Assembly (NCBI GenBank): GCA_002427885.1
Contig: DIZI01000041.1
Coordinates: 147,268-211,267, forward strand
Direction: 5' to 3'
Length of the DNA: 64,000 nt
Origin: Paludibacter sp. UBA6032
GTDB lineage: Bacteria > Bacteroidota > Bacteroidia > Bacteroidales > Paludibacteraceae
In this document: positions 23,441 to 34,100 of the stretch, piece by piece
Numbering within the stretch: the stretch's first letter is position 1
How the letters are laid out: each line of letters starts with the position of its first letter
Translations under genes and position numbers: made by a program
Notes under the pieces: generated by a model
Database searches by the model: none
Told to the model about the DNA's origin: nothing
Seen by the model: the letters and a program-made list of their open reading frames with translations, nothing else

Positions 23441-24832
23441 ATGATATCTCAATCTCATAAATTCACGCACGATGCTGATGCAATCGCTTTCGATGACAAA
23501 CATCGGAAAACGATTCAGTTCAACATTTCACGCTATGACACGGCGGTGAATAAAGGGATGGCACGATACAATAATGTTGAAGAAGCAAAAAATCAGGCTG
23601 CATCCATTAAAAGAGATGTACTTCAAAACTGGGATAAATACTTACTTCAATTTGAAGAAACAATCAGTAACCGTGGTGTAAAAGTATTATGGGCAAAAGA
23701 TGCAGTTGAAGCAACCGGCTACATTGAACAAATTCTGACTGAGAACGATGCAAAATTATTGGTCAAGAGCAAATCGATGACCACAGAAGAAATCGAGTTG
23801 AATGAAACTGCCGCACGTATGGGGTGTGAATCAGTGGAAACAGATCTGGGTGAATTTATTGTACAGGTGGCAGGCGAAAAACCTTATCACATTGTAACGC
23901 CGGCGATGCATAAATCGAAAGGTGATATAGCTAAATTATTCAACGAAAAATTTGGTACACCGATTGATAGTACACCGGAGGAAATGACTGAATACGTTCG
24001 GCAAGTATTAAGAAAAAAATATACACAGGCACAAATAGGTGTTACGGGTGCCAACTTTCTGATAGCGGATATCGGAGCTGTTTCGGTAACTGAGAATGAA
24101 GGAAATGCTTTAATGTCAACAGCCTTTCCAAAAATTCATGTTGTTATAGCGGGGTTAGAAAAAATTATTCCTAAAATGAGCCAACTCGGATTATTTTATC
24201 CTTTGCTTGCAGCTCATGGTACCGGTCAACAAATTACGGCTTATAATACTATATTTACAGGAGCTAAGCAAAACATAGAAGAACAACAAAGTGAAATGAT
24301 TGTTATCCTTTTAGATAACGGACGAACAACGGTTTATGAGGATGATGAAGCTTTTGAATCGCTGGCGTGTATTCGATGCGGTGCCTGCCTCAACGGCTGT
24401 CCGGTTTATAAAACAATCGGAGGTTACACTTACGACACGACATATAGTGGCCCAATCGGTTCGGTATTAACGCCTTTCCTGCGAGGATTCAAGGATTTTT
24501 CTCATTTAAGTTTTGCTTCAACACTTTGTGGGAAATGTGTGGAAGTTTGTCCGGTAAAAATACCGTTAACGGATATTTTATTATCAAACAGACGAAAGGC
24601 AGTAGAGCAGAACCTTAGGCCGATAGCAGAAAAAATACTGATGAAAAGCTTTAAACTGATGAGTTCAAAACGAATCGGGTTTGATTTTTTTCCGGGCATG
24701 ATAAAAAATGTCGGATCTTACCCATTAAATTACTTTGGCTGGGGATCGAAAAGAAAGATGCCTAAATTTTCCAATCAATCATTTTCACAACAATATAAAA
24801 AAAAATTTGAAATTCAAAAAAAACATTCATAA
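23441..24832 (+). CDS. LutB/LldF-like L-lactate oxidation iron-sulfur protein
   Basis: A 463-residue protein matching the LutB (YkgF) family, part of the LutABC L-lactate to pyruvate oxidation system. An N-terminal LUD domain (about 65-290) is followed by two [4Fe-4S] motifs: Cys310, Cys313, Cys316, Cys320 (CIRCGACLNGCPVY), then Cys363, Cys366, Cys370 (CGKCVEVCPVKIP). A C-terminal extension completes it. In most genomes lutA and lutC sit next to lutB; here the neighbours are the coiled-coil gene and an FKBP lipoprotein. The partners are either elsewhere or absent, and the substrate assignment stays at family level. Confidence 0.85.
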   Translation: MISQSHKFTHDADAIAFDDKHRKTIQFNISRYDTAVNKGMARYNNVEEAKNQAASIKRDVLQNWDKYLLQFEETISNRGVKVLWAKDAVEATGYIEQILTENDAKLLVKSKSMTTEEIELNETAARMGCESVETDLGEFIVQVAGEKPYHIVTPAMHKSKGDIAKLFNEKFGTPIDSTPEEMTEYVRQVLRKKYTQAQIGVTGANFLIADIGAVSVTENEGNALMSTAFPKIHVVIAGLEKIIPKMSQLGLFYPLLAAHGTGQQITAYNTIFTGAKQNIEEQQSEMIVILLDNGRTTVYEDDEAFESLACIRCGACLNGCPVYKTIGGYTYDTTYSGPIGSVLTPFLRGFKDFSHLSFASTLCGKCVEVCPVKIPLTDILLSNRRKAVEQNLRPIAEKILMKSFKLMSSKRIGFDFFPGMIKNVGSYPLNYFGWGSKRKMPKFSNQSFSQQYKKKFEIQKKHS

Positions 24833-24843
24833 CGAAAATTAAC

Positions 24844-25317
24844 ATGAAACGAACAGCACAACTCTTTCTTTTTACTTTATTAATGTCTATCATTTTACCT
24901 GCCTGTAAAGAAGATGTATATATGGATTGGAAACTCAAAAATGAAGTATGGCTTGAAAATAATAAAACACAGCCGGGCATTATTACAACTCCAAGCGGGT
25001 TACAATACAAAGTTCTTTATGAAGGTTGGAAATTTAATCGTCAACCAAGCGTAAACAGTATTATACGTGTAAACTATAAAGGATCATTAATAGATGGTTC
25101 GGTTTTCGATTCGGTAGCGACAGGTAAAACGATAGATATGTATTTATCAGGTGCAATTCAAGGCTGGAAAGAGGCATTACCCAAAATGTATGATGGAGCA
25201 AATTATATCCTTTATATTCCAAGTAAATTGGGTTATGACACTATTAAATCGAACGTCGAAATTCCACCTTACTCAACGCTGATTTTCAATATAACTTTAG
25301 ATAGCTCCTATAACTAA
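24844..25317 (+). CDS. FKBP-type peptidyl-prolyl isomerase lipoprotein
   Basis: A 157-residue protein with a lipoprotein signal (lipobox ILPAC, Cys21) and a C-terminal FKBP domain at about 50-155. Domain signals: VNYKGSLIDGSVFDS, the IQGWKEALPKMYDGANYILYIP segment, and GYDTIKSNVEIPPYSTLIFNITL. It probably acts as a periplasmic prolyl isomerase/chaperone tethered to a membrane, of the Mip/FklB type. It follows the lutB-like gene by 11 bases, so co-transcription is likely. Confidence 0.88.
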   Translation: MKRTAQLFLFTLLMSIILPACKEDVYMDWKLKNEVWLENNKTQPGIITTPSGLQYKVLYEGWKFNRQPSVNSIIRVNYKGSLIDGSVFDSVATGKTIDMYLSGAIQGWKEALPKMYDGANYILYIPSKLGYDTIKSNVEIPPYSTLIFNITLDSSYN

Positions 25318-25351
25318 ACAATACCCCAAAAGGGTTTTAAAAACAGACAGT

Positions 25352-26677
25352 ATGAAAAATCTACTTATTTTCTTTTTTTGTTCGATTGCCGGTATTGCAT
25401 TTGCAACAGAATATACTGTGCAAACTGTTCCAAATCCAATTGCTAGTGATGCCCATGCCTTTGTAAGTAATCCGGATGGCATTCTAAAAATGGAAACCGT
25501 TCAACAAATGAACATTATGCTCGATTCGCTTAAAGCCCAAACAGGGGCTGAAGTGGCTGTTGTTGCTGTGAATTCAATTGGAAATGCCGACATAAATACA
25601 TTTTCAACAGAGCTCTTTTCTACCTGGGGAATTGGTAAAGCCAAACAAGATAACGGATTATTGGTTATGTTTGTCATGGATCAGAAAAAGGTGAAATTTG
25701 AAACCGGTTATGGCCTCGAAGGTGTGTTACCTGATGCTATTTGCAAACGTATCCAAATGCAAAGTATAATTCCTGAATTCAAAAACGGTAATTATGATGC
25801 CGGTTTATTGGCCGGGGTTCAAAATATTATTTCCATAATAAAAAAAGAACCGGTAACCATTGAAGAAGCAACTCCATTTCCATGGAACCAAATTTTGCCA
25901 ATTGCAATTGGAATCTATATAATATTAATTCTGATAACCTGGTTTTTAGTCGGGAATTCTATTCAAAAAATAAGAAATGATAAAAAAATTCAAACAAATA
26001 TAGCCCGGTACAAAGCAATTAAAAGTTCAAAATCGGGCATAATGAGTTTAGTCGCGGTAATGTTACCGATAGTTGCTGTAGTTGTCATTCTTTTCTTTTC
26101 TAATCCTTTATATTTGTTATTTCTGATTCCGGTACCATTTACAACCATTCCTGCCAATATATACGGGAAACTCATGATGGTAAAAATCAGGCGCAAACCA
26201 ATTCCCTGCAATGTATGTGATGGAACAATGCATATTTTGTCTGAGAAACAAGAAGATGCGCATTTGAAATTAGCTCAACAATTTGAAGAACAATTGCATG
26301 CTATCGATTATGACGTATTTGTTTGCGATAAATGCGCTAACGAAGCCATTTTTACTCTCGATAAACCAAGTGCTTACTCCGAATGTCCGAAATGTGGAAC
26401 GAAAGCATTTATTCTAAAAGATAAACGAACGATTGTTGCACCCACCTATATCAGCTCAGGAACAGAACGAACGACATATCATTGTAAATTCTGCGGTTAT
26501 GAAGAAAATGACAACCACAATCTTCCCCGTTTAACCCGTAACACCGGTGCATTAGTTGGAGGAGCCGTTGCAGGTGGATTCTTTAGTGGTGGTGGAGGTT
26601 TTGGCGGTGGAGGAGGCGGAGGCGGAAGCTTCGGAGGCGGAATGTCAGGTGGTGGTGGTGCCAGCAGCGGTTGGTAA
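25352..26677 (+). CDS. TPM-domain membrane protein with zinc ribbons and Gly-rich tail
   Basis: A 441-residue protein: signal peptide (1-19), TPM (TLP18.3/Psb32/MOLO-1) domain at about 38-165 with the pattern WGIGKAKQDNGLLVMFVMDQKKVKFETGYGLEG. Then come transmembrane segments near 181-201 and 238-275, and a cytoplasmic zinc-ribbon-like part with CNVC, CDKC, CPKC and CKFC pairs. It ends in a tail of about 35 mostly glycine residues with the end ASSGW. TPM proteins with such tails commonly pair with LemA, and lemA is the next gene (119 bases). Role: probable membrane quality-control or assembly factor; the biochemical activity is not known from sequence. Confidence 0.85.
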   Translation: MKNLLIFFFCSIAGIAFATEYTVQTVPNPIASDAHAFVSNPDGILKMETVQQMNIMLDSLKAQTGAEVAVVAVNSIGNADINTFSTELFSTWGIGKAKQDNGLLVMFVMDQKKVKFETGYGLEGVLPDAICKRIQMQSIIPEFKNGNYDAGLLAGVQNIISIIKKEPVTIEEATPFPWNQILPIAIGIYIILILITWFLVGNSIQKIRNDKKIQTNIARYKAIKSSKSGIMSLVAVMLPIVAVVVILFFSNPLYLLFLIPVPFTTIPANIYGKLMMVKIRRKPIPCNVCDGTMHILSEKQEDAHLKLAQQFEEQLHAIDYDVFVCDKCANEAIFTLDKPSAYSECPKCGTKAFILKDKRTIVAPTYISSGTERTTYHCKFCGYEENDNHNLPRLTRNTGALVGGAVAGGFFSGGGGFGGGGGGGGSFGGGMSGGGGASSGW

Positions 26678-26795
26678 ATACATCAAATTTTTATAGGAAT
26701 TAAATTAATTTTATTATTCTAATTATAGACATATATATTTTATAATCAGTCTTTAAACTCACTTATGGGTTTAAGACCTAAACACAATTATTCAA

Positions 26796-27401
26796 ATGAA
26801 AAAGAACACACTTGTTATTATTTTTGGAATTCTTGGTGTAATTGCTTTGATTACAATTATTACCATTTCGTGGGGCGTATCGCAATATAATGGTTTAGTT
26901 TCCGCACAAGAAAACGTAAACAGTCAATGGGCCAATGTAGAAAGTCAATACCAACGCCGTGCAGATCTGATTCCCAATTTGGTTTCGACAGTAAAAGGCT
27001 ATGCAACACACGAAAGCTCAACGCTGGAAGGTGTGGTTGCAGCACGTGCCAGAGCAACACAGGTAACAGTGGATCCTGCAAATCTTACACCTGAGAAACT
27101 GCAGGAATACCAGGCTGCTCAAGGGCAGGTAAGTGCGGCTTTAGGAAAACTGTTGATGATCACAGAGAATTATCCGGATCTGAAAGCTAACCAAAACTTT
27201 CTGGAATTACAGGCTCAACTGGAAGGAACTGAAAACCGTATTTCGGTAGAACGTACCCGTTTTAATGATGTGGCTCAAAGCTATAATAAATCTATTCGTA
27301 CATTTCCAACCAATATCATTGCCGGAATGTTTGGATTTGGTAAAAAGCCTTATTTCGAAGCAGAGCAAGGAAGCAACAAAGCTCCTGAGGTAAAATTCTA
27401 A
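26796..27401 (+). CDS. lemA: LemA family membrane protein
   Basis: A 201-residue LemA-family protein: N-terminal transmembrane helix (about 6-26), then the LemA helical bundle with the hallmark segment VNSQWANVESQYQRRADLIPNLV and the later RTFPTNIIAGMFGFGKKPYFEA. The helical domain should lie outside the cytoplasm. It follows the TPM-domain gene with a gap containing an AAAC/GTTT hairpin-like sequence, and a second hairpin follows at 27411-27446. LemA-TPM pairing is widespread in bacteria; the function is not established. Confidence 0.92.
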   Translation: MKKNTLVIIFGILGVIALITIITISWGVSQYNGLVSAQENVNSQWANVESQYQRRADLIPNLVSTVKGYATHESSTLEGVVAARARATQVTVDPANLTPEKLQEYQAAQGQVSAALGKLLMITENYPDLKANQNFLELQAQLEGTENRISVERTRFNDVAQSYNKSIRTFPTNIIAGMFGFGKKPYFEAEQGSNKAPEVKF

Positions 27402-27410
27402 AAAATATTT

Positions 27411-27446
27411 AAACACTCAAAGATTACGATGTATCTTTGAGAGTTT
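27411..27446 (+). terminator. Possible terminator after lemA
   Basis: AAACACTCAAAGAT pairs with ATCTTTGAGAGTTT (one mismatch) but no T-run follows, so termination may be weak. TATCTTTG inside the 3' arm could also act as a -7 element. Confidence 0.5.
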
Positions 27447-27526
27447 AAGTTACTTGTATCACTAACGAAAATTACTTTGTGTACAATGACTACGCAAAGA
27501 AATTTCACACCTAGAAAATAAAAATC

Positions 27527-28528
27527 ATGTCAAAAACAACTTATATTCCGGCACCGGATCGCTATACTAATTCTGTTGGCTACCAGGCTTGTGGAAAAAG
27601 CGGCTTACAACTACCACGTATTTCGCTTGGATTATGGCATAATTTCGGAGATGTCGACGATGCCGGTGAAGCATTAAAAATGATTCAGTTTGCCTTTGAT
27701 CATGGAATTACTCATTTCGATCTGGCGAATAACTATGGAACTCCATTTGGCAGTGCCGAAACAAATTTTGGAAAAATCCTGAAAGAACATTTCTCTTCAT
27801 ACCGTGATGAAATGATTATCAGTACCAAAGCCGGACACGAAATGTGGAGTGGTCCGTATGGTGATGGCGGTTCACGCAAATATCTCATTACCAGCTTGAA
27901 TCAAAGTTTGCAACGAATGAAACTAGACTATGTGGACATATTTTATTCACACAGGTATGATCCGAACACACCGTTGGAAGAAACTATGGGTGCTTTATCG
28001 GATATGGTTAAACAAGGGAAAGCTTTGTACGTGGGAATTTCGAAGTATCCTCAGGATAAAGCAAGAGAAGCTTATCGTATATTGCGTGAGAACGGAACAC
28101 CCTGTTTGATTTTTCAGGATAAATACAACATATTCACACGTCATATCGAACAGGAAGTTTTACCTTTAGCACAGGAAAACGGAGTTGGATTTATTGCTTT
28201 TTCGCCATTAGCACAAGGCATGCTCAGCGACAAATACCTCCACGGTATTCCTGAAAATTCAAGGGCCGCCCACAGTTATGGATTTTTACAAAAGAGCCAG
28301 TTAACGCCTGAAAAGATTGAAAGCATAAGCCGGTTGAATGAAATTGCCGCACAACGAGGACAAACTTTAGCACAAATGGCCTTAGCCTGGTGCCTGCACA
28401 ATCCACAGGTAAATTCTGTTATCGTTGGAACAAGTTCGGTTACACAGTTACAAGACAATATCGAATCGCTAAAGAATACATCATTTACAGATGATGAATT
28501 GTGGCGAATCGGAGAATTGGGAGCTTAG
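27527..28528 (+). CDS. Aldo/keto reductase (YghZ / L-glyceraldehyde 3-phosphate reductase type)
   Basis: A 333-residue NADPH-dependent aldo-keto reductase. The catalytic tetrad is visible: Asp65 and Tyr70 (FDLANNYG), Lys101 (STKAGHEM), His142 (YSHRYD). The segment SAETNFGKIL and the SVIVGTSSVTQLQDN cofactor-binding region fit the AKR14/YghZ branch that reduces L-glyceraldehyde 3-phosphate and other aldehydes. A detoxification or redox-balancing role is inferred from the family. Its 3' end lies 46 bases before the preferred start of the Rieske-like gene. Confidence 0.9.
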   Translation: MSKTTYIPAPDRYTNSVGYQACGKSGLQLPRISLGLWHNFGDVDDAGEALKMIQFAFDHGITHFDLANNYGTPFGSAETNFGKILKEHFSSYRDEMIISTKAGHEMWSGPYGDGGSRKYLITSLNQSLQRMKLDYVDIFYSHRYDPNTPLEETMGALSDMVKQGKALYVGISKYPQDKAREAYRILRENGTPCLIFQDKYNIFTRHIEQEVLPLAQENGVGFIAFSPLAQGMLSDKYLHGIPENSRAAHSYGFLQKSQLTPEKIESISRLNEIAAQRGQTLAQMALAWCLHNPQVNSVIVGTSSVTQLQDNIESLKNTSFTDDELWRIGELGA

Positions 28529-28574
28529 TGTTAGAAATTTTCATATTATCACAACAAATTTGTTAAGTAATATT

Positions 28575-29057
28575 TTGAATCGCTTATTGATTAAATATTA
28601 TATTCTTCCTGTCGTTCTTGCTTTTTCGTTTGCAGGCTGCAAGGATAATGTTCAATCGTCAATTCCTGATTTTCCGGTTTCATTAAGACTTGATCTTACT
28701 TCAACCTACCCAACTTTTAAAAATTCTGTCAACCAATTTTTGACTTTTAAAACTCCAATAAATGCAACTGATCGAATTGGTTATGCCGGGATCATTGTTT
28801 GTACGGGAATTAGTCTGGATGACGCCGGCAATAGTCAATACTACGCATTTGATATGGCTTGCCCCTATGAAGCAAAAAATACAATCAGGGTTTACCCTGA
28901 CAAAACAGGTTTACCTCAGGTCATTTGCGAAAAATGCGGATCGGTTTTCGACACAAGTTTTGGTTATGGAAATCCAATCTCAGGTCCGGCAAAAGAGTTT
29001 TTGAAAAGTTACAGAACTTCTTTATCAGGAGATAATCTTTATATTAGTCCAAAATAA
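28575..29057 (+). CDS. Lipoprotein with Rieske-like fold and altered metal ligands
   Basis: A longer frame opens at ATG 28491 but begins inside the aldo-keto reductase gene and puts 28 hydrophilic residues before the signal. A TTG start at 28575 (or 28560) gives a normal lipoprotein signal with lipobox FAGC (Cys22). The mature part ends in a Rieske-like pattern: CPY (Cys96, Tyr98), then CEKCGSVFD (Cys118, Cys121), followed by GNPISGPAKEFLKSY, which resembles the GPA..PL.xY end of Rieske domains. In true Rieske proteins these positions are Cys, His, Cys, His. Here Tyr and Cys replace the histidines, so a 2Fe-2S Rieske centre is unlikely. Such lipoproteins occur in Bacteroidota; the function is unknown. 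Confidence 0.65.
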   Translation: MNRLLIKYYILPVVLAFSFAGCKDNVQSSIPDFPVSLRLDLTSTYPTFKNSVNQFLTFKTPINATDRIGYAGIIVCTGISLDDAGNSQYYAFDMACPYEAKNTIRVYPDKTGLPQVICEKCGSVFDTSFGYGNPISGPAKEFLKSYRTSLSGDNLYISPK

Positions 29058-29074
29058 CTACATTTATCATTCTG

Positions 29075-29109
29075 AAAACGGCTGTTTCGTTTCCGAAACA
29101 GCCGTTTTT
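29075..29109. terminator. Bidirectional terminator before SusD
   Basis: AAAACGGCTGTTTCG and CGAAACAGCCGTTTT form a perfect 15-base stem with a TTTC loop. It serves the Rieske-like gene and, on the other strand, susD. Confidence 0.93.
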
Positions 29110-29131
29110 ATATTTAACAAAACAATTCAGA

Positions 29132-31138
29132 TTAATTATAACCGGTATTTTGCAGGAATTCACCTTTATTAGTTACCGCATCTAATTGAGCCTGAGGTAT
29201 CGGACGATAATATTGAAACTCCTTAATATTTGCAGATCCCTGAGCATTATAAGCATCCACTCTTTCAATTAATTTATGTGTACGTTTCAGATCGAACCAC
29301 CGTTGTTGTTCTCCACAAAGTTCAATGGCACGTTCATCAAGAATTACATCAATAGTTACCGGTCCTGATATAGAATTATCTTTACCACTGATTGCACGTT
29401 TTGCACGCAAGGCATTAATAGTTCCCAAAGCATCTCCACCTGTTGCAAGTTCTCCTTCAGCTTTAATCAAATACATCTCAGCTAATCGTAGAACAAAGGC
29501 ATCCCGACCGGAGATATCATTTGTAGGATAAGTAGGATCATATACATTGTCGAGGAATTTCTTAATTCCGGGGAATGAGCACCAACCACCGATTTTGTAT
29601 GAATTGTAACGGTTATCGCCATACACAGCCGAAGTAGCTACTGCTGCTTCAGTCGGTTTAGCTGTAGCCGGATCATTTGTGGTATAAATTGGAATATCAC
29701 CACCCGACATAAACTGAATACGATAACGGTTCTTTGCCCATGCCTGTTTAGCTATACCTTCAGGTGAATTTCCATCCAGTGGACAATAATAAATAGCCGT
29801 ATCCTGTAAGTTCGGATATTTAGCTGCATTACTCGATAAATCCGGGCTTGCTATATCATAATGATCCAGCAATGTAGCTTCTGTTCGCTGATCTGTTGCT
29901 CTGTTTCTATCAAGTAACTTCCATAAATATAATGATGGTAAATAGCGTGTAAAACCACGACCATATGGAGAGTAAGCTTGAGAAACTCTTACAGGAAGAC
30001 CTGTCTTTTTACTATGAATAGTATCGGTTGATGCTCCCAAAACACGAACAAATACATTTGTACTCTTTGTTCCATCATTTCCGAGATCACTTGCACCATT
30101 GTTCCACATACCTACAAACATAAGAAGCATAGCACTTCCACCTCTGGTGTAACCTGTACGGGTTATTAAACCGTTGTATGACATCTGAACTCCACTTGCA
30201 TCGGTTTTGTAACGGTATGGAATAGTATTTACAGTTGTAAGCAGGTCTCCGGAATATCGTATACCAAAAATTGCTTCACTGTTTTTAGTATAATCTTCAT
30301 TTGCCATTGACCATGTATCCGAATATTTATTATACATAGAAAATGGGCCATTTGAAATGATATCTGCTGCTTCATCTTTTGCAAGCGTATACAAGTTTTT
30401 ACCAGTATAATTTGCATTTGAAGTTATGCTGGTAGCACCAAGCCATGAAGCGGCATAAAGTAAGGTGCGTGCTCTTAGTGCTTTTGCTGCCCAATAATCA
30501 GCATGTCCATCGGCTTTTGATTTATTATTTTCCAACTTCTGAATAGCCATATCCAAATCGGAAAGCATATTACCATAAATTTCTTCTTCAGATGTTTTTG
30601 TGGCAGTGGTAACCATACTCGTAAACGTTTCAGCATTATAGGGTATAGCACCCCACAAATTCACCATATGGAAATAATAAAATGCACGCATAAAATAGGC
30701 TTCTCCCACGTATTGTTTTTTCAGTGCTTCGCTTATAGCTGTATTTTCAGGTATATATTTTAAGGCAGTATTACAAACATCTACTGCACAATAAAACATT
30801 TCCCAGTATTGATCCAAACACGCATTATCTGCTGTATTTCCATCCAAGCTTTCAGCTGTGATATTATATGAACATAGAGATTTTTGTTTATTATCATATC
30901 CGTAATAAAACAAATCTGTACCCATTTCAGAGAGACCTAAACCGGCTTCCTTTCCATACCAGCCCCGTGCAAAACTATAACATGAAGCCATCAAACCCTG
31001 TGCACCCGATGCAGTATTATAAACAAGATCGGCAGTTTGTCCCACTTTATTATCTTCATCCAGAAAACCTTCACATGAAGTCATTCCAAAAGAAAGGACC
31101 AGAGTTAATAATATAATTAAATTTTTTGTCTTTTTCAT
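29132..31138 (-). CDS. SusD/RagB-family nutrient-binding outer-membrane lipoprotein
   Basis: A 668-residue surface lipoprotein that caps the adjacent SusC transporter and binds its oligosaccharide or peptide ligand. Lipobox GMTSC with Cys22. The TPR-rich SusD fold is indicated by AYFMRAFYYFHMVNLWGAIPY near 148-168 and the C-terminal RAIELCGEQQRWFDLKRTHKL and QYYRPIPQAQLDAV, which are SusD hallmarks. It starts 42 bases after susC on the same strand, so the two form the usual pair. No glycoside hydrolase, lyase or regulator lies beside them, so the substrate is unknown. Confidence 0.93.
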   Translation of the reverse strand: MKKTKNLIILLTLVLSFGMTSCEGFLDEDNKVGQTADLVYNTASGAQGLMASCYSFARGWYGKEAGLGLSEMGTDLFYYGYDNKQKSLCSYNITAESLDGNTADNACLDQYWEMFYCAVDVCNTALKYIPENTAISEALKKQYVGEAYFMRAFYYFHMVNLWGAIPYNAETFTSMVTTATKTSEEEIYGNMLSDLDMAIQKLENNKSKADGHADYWAAKALRARTLLYAASWLGATSITSNANYTGKNLYTLAKDEAADIISNGPFSMYNKYSDTWSMANEDYTKNSEAIFGIRYSGDLLTTVNTIPYRYKTDASGVQMSYNGLITRTGYTRGGSAMLLMFVGMWNNGASDLGNDGTKSTNVFVRVLGASTDTIHSKKTGLPVRVSQAYSPYGRGFTRYLPSLYLWKLLDRNRATDQRTEATLLDHYDIASPDLSSNAAKYPNLQDTAIYYCPLDGNSPEGIAKQAWAKNRYRIQFMSGGDIPIYTTNDPATAKPTEAAVATSAVYGDNRYNSYKIGGWCSFPGIKKFLDNVYDPTYPTNDISGRDAFVLRLAEMYLIKAEGELATGGDALGTINALRAKRAISGKDNSISGPVTIDVILDERAIELCGEQQRWFDLKRTHKLIERVDAYNAQGSANIKEFQYYRPIPQAQLDAVTNKGEFLQNTGYN

Positions 31139-31179
31139 TGCTGTGATTTTTAATTATTTAAGTATTTAAAAGTGTAACA

Positions 31180-34100
31180 TTATAGTTCGATATTCAAACC
31201 GAATACCATTTGCTTGGCAAGTGGAAATGATATTGAGCCACCTCTTTCCGGGTCATAGTTTGCAATATTACTAAACGTAAAATAGTTTTTCAATGATCCG
31301 TATACCTGTACGCTACTTAAACCGAGAGGTTTAATAACACCCTTTGGAAGACTGTAATTAAGAGTTATATCTTTAATTTTAAGATAATCGGCAATCTCAT
31401 ATTTCAAAGCACCTCCATAACTCGCCCATGTTGAACTTGCAGCACCCGGACTTGGGAAACGTGCAGTAATATTTGTTGGAGTCCAGTAATCAAGATTTCC
31501 CCAGTTAGCTGTTTCGTAATTTAACTGTGTATTCATGTCATATGATATGTAAGCACCCAAACGAGCATATGCAAAAACAGATAAAGTGAAACTTTTATAT
31601 GTAATTGTATTGTTCATCCCAAAAATATGTTTTGGTGTACGATCATATACAATTTTATCATCATCATTCAGTTTACCATCATCGTTCTGGTCCGTCAGTT
31701 TAATTGTTCCCGGATCACCATAACCCGACACAAATCCAATAGTTTCACCTGTATGACGAGCTTGCCAGTCGGTTTTATATTGTGCAAATTCGCCTACACC
31801 CCAACAACCATTAGCCTTGTAATCATAAAAAATCTGTAATGGTTGACCCACAATTTGACCTGTATTACCGGAGATATTTCTTGTAACACCCTCATATAGT
31901 GTCGTAATTTGGTCAGTTCCTTTGGAATAAGACCAGTTAATGTCCCATTTAAAGTCTTTTTGATTAATAACCAGTGTATTTAATGTTACTTCAATTCCCT
32001 GCCCATCAGATTCTCCAATATTAGAAAGTACTGTCGTATAAACTGATGATGGTGGCAAACTTCTGGGATACAACAAATCGTATGTATGACTGAAGTAATA
32101 TTCAATTGTTCCTGAAATTCTGTTTTTGAAAATTCCGAAATCAAGAGCTATATCTTTTGCATCGGTAGTTTCCCATTTTAAACTTGTATTTCCCAATGCA
32201 TTGGGTACATTACCGCTGACAGTTGTGGTTCCGAAATAATAATAAACAGGAGAATTACCCAAAGTTGCCATAGTTTGATATGGACTTACAGCAGCATTAC
32301 CGGATATTCCCCATGAAGCGCGCAACTTCAAATTATCCAACCAGTCCAGACCTTTCATAAATGATTCCTCATTAATTCTCCAGGCAGCAGCTACCGATGG
32401 AAAATTAGCAGTTTTAAGACCCGGTGCAAGTGGAGAAGAACCATCGGAACGCATGGTGGCGGTTAGTAAATACTTGTCATTAAATTTATAATTTAGCCTG
32501 CCAAAAAATGACAACATACTGGACTTGGTATATGTTGTAACTGTTGTTACAGCTCCGATTTTTGTCATATCATAAAACAAACTGGTGTAATAATGTTCCT
32601 GACCTGCTACTCCTGATGTATATGTGGATTCATAAACACTTTGTATGGCTGAACTTCCTATCAAAGCCGTAAGATCGTGTTTAGAACCACCGAAATTTGT
32701 ACTATAGGTTAACGTATTATCCCATGTATAAGCAGTATTCATATCGTATTTTTCCGACATAGTGCTTTTACCCGGAGACTGGTAGTTACCTACACTTTTA
32801 TAATCTGCATAAATTCCATTTCGTGAATCTGATTTATCCAATCCAAAATTTGATTTAAATACTAACTCTTTTATTGGTGAAATTTGGATATATGCATTTC
32901 CAAATATTCGGTTGGATAATGTATTATTTACATAAGCACCTTTAGTTTCATCTAATAAGGGATTACAATGTGCGGCATAACGTGGATTTGGCGTTTCAAT
33001 TAAAGTTCCATCGGCAGTATAAGGATGAGTGATAGTTGTCATTTTCATTGCCTGCGAATATACACTGGAACTTCTGGCATCATTATTTTTATAGGTAAAC
33101 ATAAGATTTGATCCTACTTTAATATATTTATTTATCAAATGATCAATACTTGTTTTAAAGTTGTACCTGTTTTGCAAATCATTTTTCATTAGTCCTTCTT
33201 CGAACATTCCTCCTAATGAGAGACTAAAAGTAGTTTTTTCATTACCTCCGGATACTCCTACTTCAACATTTTTAGTATAACCGGTTTGCATAATCATGTC
33301 AAGCCAGTTGGTATATGATTTGTCGTTATAAATACCAATTTCTGTAAAATCAGCCAGACTTTCGGTCAATACCTGTTCAGGAGTTTTATTGCTGGTGCCC
33401 CATACATAGTTTGTCGGATCGGCAGCATAAGCAGCTTTATCAATCGGATAATTTGCTTTGTCAATTAAACGCTGAACTTCTTTATCTCCATACATCATTT
33501 GAGGAACATGTGTAGGAGTATTTACAGAAAGATACGAATTGACATTTACTTTTGTCACGCCAGCTTTGCCTCTTTTAGTAGTAATAATAATAACACCATT
33601 GGCACCACGGGTTCCATAAATCGCTGTAGAAGAAGCATCTTTTAAAACCTCCATCGATTCAATATCGGAAGGATTTAAGTCAAGAGTAGAACCATACTCA
33701 ATACCATCTACTAAAATAAGAGGTTTGTTAGACGCAGAAATGGACCTATTTCCTCGAAGTGTGATATCTACACCTGAACCTGCCTGGCCACTTGATTGCT
33801 GAATATCCAATCCGGCAACTTTTCCCTGCATTGCTTGCATAGCGTTACTGGAAGATGTTTTCATAATTTCGGAAGATTTAATAGAAGATACCGAACCTGT
33901 TAGATCCCGTTTTTTAACTACACCATAGCCCACTACTACCAACTCTTCAAGATTTTCAGCTGTTTCCTGTAAACTGACATTAATAACGGAGCCTGAAATT
34001 GCGATTTCTTTCGATTCCATTCCTACATAGGAAAACACTAAAGTCTTAGAACTTAAGGGGACATCAATTTTGTAAGTACCATCAACACTTGTAATAGTTC

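Noticed and set aside
26570..26677. Tandem DNA repeat
   Set aside because: It is the glycine-rich C-terminal tail of the TPM-domain protein, not an independent repeat element.
28491..28574. ATG start of the Rieske-like lipoprotein inside the aldo-keto reductase gene
   Set aside because: It would place 28 hydrophilic residues before a lipoprotein signal; TTG at 28575 or 28560 is more likely.
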